In this document: positions 60,677 through 64,000 of the stretch, piece after piece | How positions within the stretch are numbered: the first letter of the stretch is position 1 | Layout of the letters: each line of letters begins with the position of its first letter | Source: Hasllibacter sp963833115 | Lineage (GTDB): Bacteria; Pseudomonadota; Alphaproteobacteria; Rhodobacterales; Rhodobacteraceae | Length of the DNA: 64,000 nucleotides | Assembly (NCBI GenBank): GCA_963833115.1 | Contig: CAWHWS010000002.1 | Location: 1,922,001 to 1,986,000, forward strand | Direction: 5' to 3' | Translations under genes and position numbers: made by a program | The notes under the pieces: generated by a model | The model's database searches: none | Told to the model about the DNA's origin: nothing | The model's input: the letters and a program-made list of their open reading frames with translations, nothing else

Positions 60677-61928
60677 TCTGCGCCCGCCCCAGGATGAGGG
60701 CGTGCACGTCATGCGTGCCCTCGTAGGTGTTCACCGTCTCGAGGTTGACCATGTGGCGCATCACCGGGAACGCGTCCGAGATGCCGTTGCCCCCGTGCAT
60801 GTCCCGCGCGAGCCGCGCGACATCGAGCGCTTTCCCACAATTGTTACGCTTCATCAGGGAGATTAGCTCGGGCGAGGCGGTCCCCTCGTCCATCATCCGG
60901 CCGAGCCGCAGCGCGCCCTGCGTGCCCAGCGCGATCTCCGTCTGCATGTCCGCGAGCTTGCGCTGGAAGAGCTGCGTCTGCGCCAGCGGCCGGCCGAACT
61001 GCTTGCGGTCGAGGCCGTAGCTCCGCGCCGCATGCCAGCACGCCTCCGCCGCGCCCATCACCCCCCAGGAGATGCCGTAGCGCGCCCGGTTCAAGCACCC
61101 GAACGGGCCCTTGAGCCCCTGGACGCCGGGCAGGATCGCGTCCTCGGGCACCTCGACGCCGTCCATGACGATCTCCCCGGTGACGGAGGCCCGCAGGCTG
61201 AGCTTGCCGCCGATCTCGGGCGCCGAGAGGCCGGCCATCCCCTTCTCCAGCACGAAGCCGCGGATCGTTCCGTCGAGCTTGGCCCAGACCACGAACACGT
61301 CCGCGATCGGCGCGTTGGAGATCCACGTCTTCGAGCCGGTGATCCGGTAGCCGCCGGCCGTGCGCTCGGCCTTCGTCCTCATCCCCGCGGGGTCCGATCC
61401 CGCGTCGGGCTCGGTCAGGCCGAAGCAGCCGACGAGCTCGCCCGAGGCGAGGCCGGGCAGGTATCTCTCGCGTTGCGCGTCCGAGCCGTAGGCGTGGACC
61501 GGGTACATCACGAGGCTCGACTGGACGCTCATCATCGAGCGGTAGCCGCTGTCCACGCGCTCGATCTCCCGCGCGACGAGGCCGTAGGCGACGTATCCCG
61601 CGCCCAGCCCGCCATGCGCCTCGGGGATGGTGACGCCGAGCAGCCCCTGCGCGCCCATCTCCCGGAACACCTCGCGGTCGACGGTCCCGTCGCGCGCGGC
61701 GGCGGTGACGCGCGGGGCCAGCACGTCCGCGGCGAAGCGGGCCGCGCCCTCGGCGAGCAGGCGCTCCTCCTCGGTGAGCTGCGCCGACAGGGCGAACGGG
61801 TCGGCCCAGTCGAGCCGGGCCAGGGCGGGGCCGTGGCCGTGGCCGTCATCGGGGGCCGTATCGGGGGCGGGGGCCGTATTGGAAGCGGGGGCCGCGTTCG
61901 AGGCGGGCATCCTGGGCGCGACGTTCAT
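60654..61928 (-). CDS. Acyl-CoA dehydrogenase, glutaryl-CoA dehydrogenase type
   Basis: FAD enzyme, 424 residues. A variable Ala/Asn/Pro N-terminal extension (about 1-35) precedes the ACAD fold: GCFGLTEPDAGSDPAGMRTK, GSKTWISNAPIADVFVVWAK, the conserved region FGCLNRARYGISWGVMGAAE, and the C-terminal catalytic Glu in NTYEGTHDVHALILGRAQTG. The last motif and FGRPLAQTQLFQRKLADMQT are characteristic of glutaryl-CoA dehydrogenase (lysine/tryptophan breakdown to crotonyl-CoA). Divergent from the moxR gene. Confidence 0.93.
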   Translation of the reverse strand: MNVAPRMPASNAAPASNTAPAPDTAPDDGHGHGPALARLDWADPFALSAQLTEEERLLAEGAARFAADVLAPRVTAAARDGTVDREVFREMGAQGLLGVTIPEAHGGLGAGYVAYGLVAREIERVDSGYRSMMSVQSSLVMYPVHAYGSDAQRERYLPGLASGELVGCFGLTEPDAGSDPAGMRTKAERTAGGYRITGSKTWISNAPIADVFVVWAKLDGTIRGFVLEKGMAGLSAPEIGGKLSLRASVTGEIVMDGVEVPEDAILPGVQGLKGPFGCLNRARYGISWGVMGAAEACWHAARSYGLDRKQFGRPLAQTQLFQRKLADMQTEIALGTQGALRLGRMMDEGTASPELISLMKRNNCGKALDVARLARDMHGGNGISDAFPVMRHMVNLETVNTYEGTHDVHALILGRAQTGLQAFF

Positions 61929-62059
61929 GGGGCGGCACTCCTCGGCGGGGCTGTGGGGGCCATCCTATCACGCGGGGGGCGCCGCGCGGAAGCGCGGGCG
62001 GCGACTTGACGATCCCGCGCGGGCCTGCGCCCATCGAGCCGGGCGGCGACGGGGGACGC

Positions 62060-62950
62060 ATGACCGGGATACCGGCCGACATAGACGCCACGATCGAGAT
62101 GCTGGAGGGGCAGTCCTACGTCTGCCCGCGGCCGCTCGGCGTCGCGACCTTCCTCGCGCTGCGGCTCGGCAAGCCGCTCCTCCTGGAGGGCGAGCCGGGC
62201 ACGGGCAAGACCGAGATCGCGCTCGCCCTCGCCGCCGGGCTGGGCCGCGACCTGATCCGTCTACAATGCTACGAGGGGCTGGACGCCGCGAGCGCGGTCT
62301 ACGAGTGGAACTTCCCGGCCCAGATGATCGCGATCCGCGCGGCCGAGGGACGGGCCGAGGCGCCCGACCTCTATTCCGACGACTTCCTCGTGGAGCGCCC
62401 GCTCCTCTCCGCGATGCGGCCGCGCGCGGCGGGGCCCCCGGTGCTGCTGATCGACGAGCTCGACCGGACGGACGCGCCGTTCGAGGCGTTCCTCCTTGAG
62501 GCGCTCTCGGAGTTCCAGGTGACGATCCCCGAGCGCGGCACCGTGCGCGCGCCCGAGCCGCCGATCGTGATCGTGACCTCCAACCGGACGCGAGAGGTGC
62601 ACGACGCGCTCAAGCGGCGGTGCCTGTATCACTGGGTCGACTACCCGGACGCCGCGCGCGAGCTCGCGATCCTGGAGGCCCGGGTGCCGGAGGCGGGGCT
62701 GAGCCTGTCGCGGCAGATCGTGGGCTTCGTGCAGCGGCTGCGGGGGGAGGACCTCTTCAAGTCGCCCGGCGTGGCGGAGACGGTGGACTGGGCCAAGTGC
62801 CTGCTGGCGCTCGACGTCATCGACCTGTCGCCGGAGGTGATCGCCGATACGCTGGGCGCGATCCTCAAGTATCAGGACGACATCCAGAAGGTCGAGGGCT
62901 CCGAGGCGCGCCGGCTCCTCGAGGAGGTCCGCGCGGGGCTCTCGGCGTGA
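62060..62950 (+). CDS. MoxR-family AAA+ ATPase
   Basis: A 296-residue AAA+ ATPase: Walker A LLEGEPGTGKTEIAL (about 43-57), Walker B PVLLIDELDRTDAPFEA, sensor 1 IVIVTSNRTREVHDAL and sensor 2 region in the C-terminal lid (SRQIVGFVQRLRGEDLFKSP). MoxR ATPases act with VWA proteins to remodel or metallate enzymes; here the VWA gene follows at 63039. The CoxD-like sequence suggests a role near molybdenum-hydroxylase or similar complexes, but no such genes are in view. ATG at 62060 preferred over 62006. Confidence 0.93.
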   Translation: MTGIPADIDATIEMLEGQSYVCPRPLGVATFLALRLGKPLLLEGEPGTGKTEIALALAAGLGRDLIRLQCYEGLDAASAVYEWNFPAQMIAIRAAEGRAEAPDLYSDDFLVERPLLSAMRPRAAGPPVLLIDELDRTDAPFEAFLLEALSEFQVTIPERGTVRAPEPPIVIVTSNRTREVHDALKRRCLYHWVDYPDAARELAILEARVPEAGLSLSRQIVGFVQRLRGEDLFKSPGVAETVDWAKCLLALDVIDLSPEVIADTLGAILKYQDDIQKVEGSEARRLLEEVRAGLSA

Positions 62951-62951
62951 C

Positions 62952-63006
62952 GGCGCGCTCCCGCCCCTCTCGGCCTGGCGGCCTGCGAGGGTTGGGCGGG
63001 GCCTCG
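62952..63006 (+). repeat. 55-nt dispersed repeat directly after the moxR-like stop
   Basis: Second copy of the element at 49296-49349, inverted relative to it in the window but in the same sense relative to the gene it follows (starts 1 base after the stop). It occupies most of the 88-base gap between the moxR-like and VWA genes. Confidence 0.8.
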
Positions 63007-63038
63007 TCGCTGCGCGACGTCGGCGGCGCTGCGCTGGC

Positions 63039-64000
63039 ATGGCGCGCGCGGTGAGCGGGCCCGCGGCGCCGGCGCTGCCGGACGATCCCCGGCTGGTCCG
63101 CAACATCGGGCATTTCGTGCGCGCGCTGCGGGCGGCGGGCCTGCCGCTCGGGCCCGCCGCGACCCTGGACGCGGTGCGCGCGGTGGCGGCCGCGGGCCTG
63201 ACCGCGCGGGGCGATGTCCATGCCGCCCTGATGGCCGCCCTGGTGCGGCGCCCGGAGGAGCGGGCGGTCTTCGACCAAGTGTTCCGCCTCTACTGGCGCG
63301 ACCCGCGCTATCTCGAGCACATGATGTCGTTCATGATGCCCGCCATGCGCGGCACCGCCGCCGAGCGCGCCGTCCGGCCGGCGGAGGCCCGCGCGGCGCA
63401 GGCGCTCCTAGACGGGGTGGAGCGGGACGCGCCGGACCTGCCCGAGGCGGACGGCGAGGAGGTGGAGATCGATGCCGCCGCGACGGCCAGCGGCGACGAG
63501 CGCCTGCGCACGCTGGACTTCGAGCAGATGTCGGCCGCCGAGGCGCGCGCGGCCGGGCGGATGATCGCGCGGCTGGCCCTTCCGGTGCGGCCGCTGCCCT
63601 CGCGGCGGCGGGCGCCGGCGTCGCGGGGCCGGCCCGACCCGCGCGCGACGCTGCGGGCGGCCCTGCGACAGGGGGGGGAGGTCACCGCGCTGCGCCATCG
63701 CCGCCGGGCGGTGCGCTGGCCCGACCTCGTGGCGCTCTGCGACATCTCGGGCTCCATGTCGGCCTATTCGCGCCCGGTGCTCCAGCTCCTGCACGCGCTC
63801 TCCAACCGGCCCGGCCGGGGGTGGGCGGAGGTGCACGCCTTCACCTTCGGCACCCGCCTCACCAACGTGACGCGGCACCTGCGCGCGCGGGACGCGGACG
63901 CCGCCCTCGCCGCGGCCGGGGCGCAGGCGCAGGATTGGGAGGGCGGCACGCGCATCGGCGAATGCCTGGCCGCGTTCAACCGCGACTGGGGGCGGCGCGT
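63039..64000 (+). CDS. VWA domain-containing protein (CoxE-like), right end missing
   Basis: The reading frame from the ATG at 63039 stays open to the window edge (320 codons). The N-terminal part (LVRNIGHFVRALRAAGLPLG, RPEERAVFDQVFRLYW) is the CoxE/DUF58-like helical region. After a basic linker, the VWA domain begins with the MIDAS motif LVALCDISGSMSAYSRP (DxSGS), followed by EVHAFTFGTRLTNVT and EGGTRIGECLAAFN. Works with the upstream MoxR ATPase. A GTG at 63051 is an alternative start. Confidence 0.92.
   Translation, partial: MARAVSGPAAPALPDDPRLVRNIGHFVRALRAAGLPLGPAATLDAVRAVAAAGLTARGDVHAALMAALVRRPEERAVFDQVFRLYWRDPRYLEHMMSFMMPAMRGTAAERAVRPAEARAAQALLDGVERDAPDLPEADGEEVEIDAAATASGDERLRTLDFEQMSAAEARAAGRMIARLALPVRPLPSRRRAPASRGRPDPRATLRAALRQGGEVTALRHRRRAVRWPDLVALCDISGSMSAYSRPVLQLLHALSNRPGRGWAEVHAFTFGTRLTNVTRHLRARDADAALAAAGAQAQDWEGGTRIGECLAAFNRDWGRR

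Overview
This is a very GC-rich window (roughly 70-75% by eye) from the chromosome of an alphaproteobacterium, most likely of the order Rhodobacterales. Several features point there: the tail end of a gene transfer agent (GTA) cluster beside cysE, a pdh operon whose E1-beta carries its own lipoyl domain, an NDUFA12-type complex I subunit next to a DUF2155 protein, GapR (DUF2312), a CheB/CheR/HWE-kinase fusion, two proteins with VPLPA-type C-terminal sorting signals, and a GTTC-N7-GTTC LexA box in front of uvrA. I see no IS elements, CRISPR arrays, rRNA or prophage other than the GTA remnant. One tRNA (Thr, anticodon TGT) is present.

Layout. 0-11.4 kb: GTA tail gene end, cysE, the pyruvate dehydrogenase operon pdhA-pdhB-pdhC with two tiny embedded genes, ftsB, class I fructose-bisphosphate aldolase, an unknown membrane protein, pgk and two overlapping cyclophilins. 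11.4-16.1 kb: NDUFA12 homologue and DUF2155 protein facing aat-accC-accB, then a secreted PRC-barrel repeat protein. 16.2-21.7 kb: a livKHMGF-type ABC transporter whose binding-protein gene is frameshifted. 21.8-26.5 kb: an XRE/ScfR-like regulator, a receiver protein, a small membrane protein and an SSS-type sensor kinase, probably a carboxylate-sensing module. 26.5-33 kb: BLH-type phosphatase, SnoaL-like genes in divergent arrangement, gapR, and a CheB-CheR-PAS-HWE kinase with its overlapping response regulator. 33-39 kb: tRNA-Thr, bactofilin plus M23 peptidase, bcp, queA and a CTERM protein. 39-46 kb: two MFS transporters, DUF924, lpdA (the E3 that would serve the pdh complex 35 kb away), an outer-membrane protein and a second CTERM protein. 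46-52.7 kb: uvrA (frameshifted, with SOS box), dnaB, pyrE, pyrC. 52.8-59.8 kb: a complete urease set ureD-A-B-C-E-F-G interrupted by an HD-domain gene, an inverted methyltransferase gene and a low-GC orphan. 59.8-64 kb: LysE exporter, glutaryl-CoA-type dehydrogenase, and a MoxR ATPase with a VWA protein running off the right edge.

The least explained items are intergenic. One is an 11-bp tandem repeat family present at two loci 43 kb apart. The second is a near-identical 54/55-nt hairpin-forming element lying directly after the stop codons of dnaB and the moxR-like gene. The third is a cluster of GANTC (CcrM) sites upstream of ftsB. Two single-base frameshifts (livK, uvrA) and a suspicious in-frame fusion before cysE suggest either local sequence errors or recent decay; raw reads would decide.
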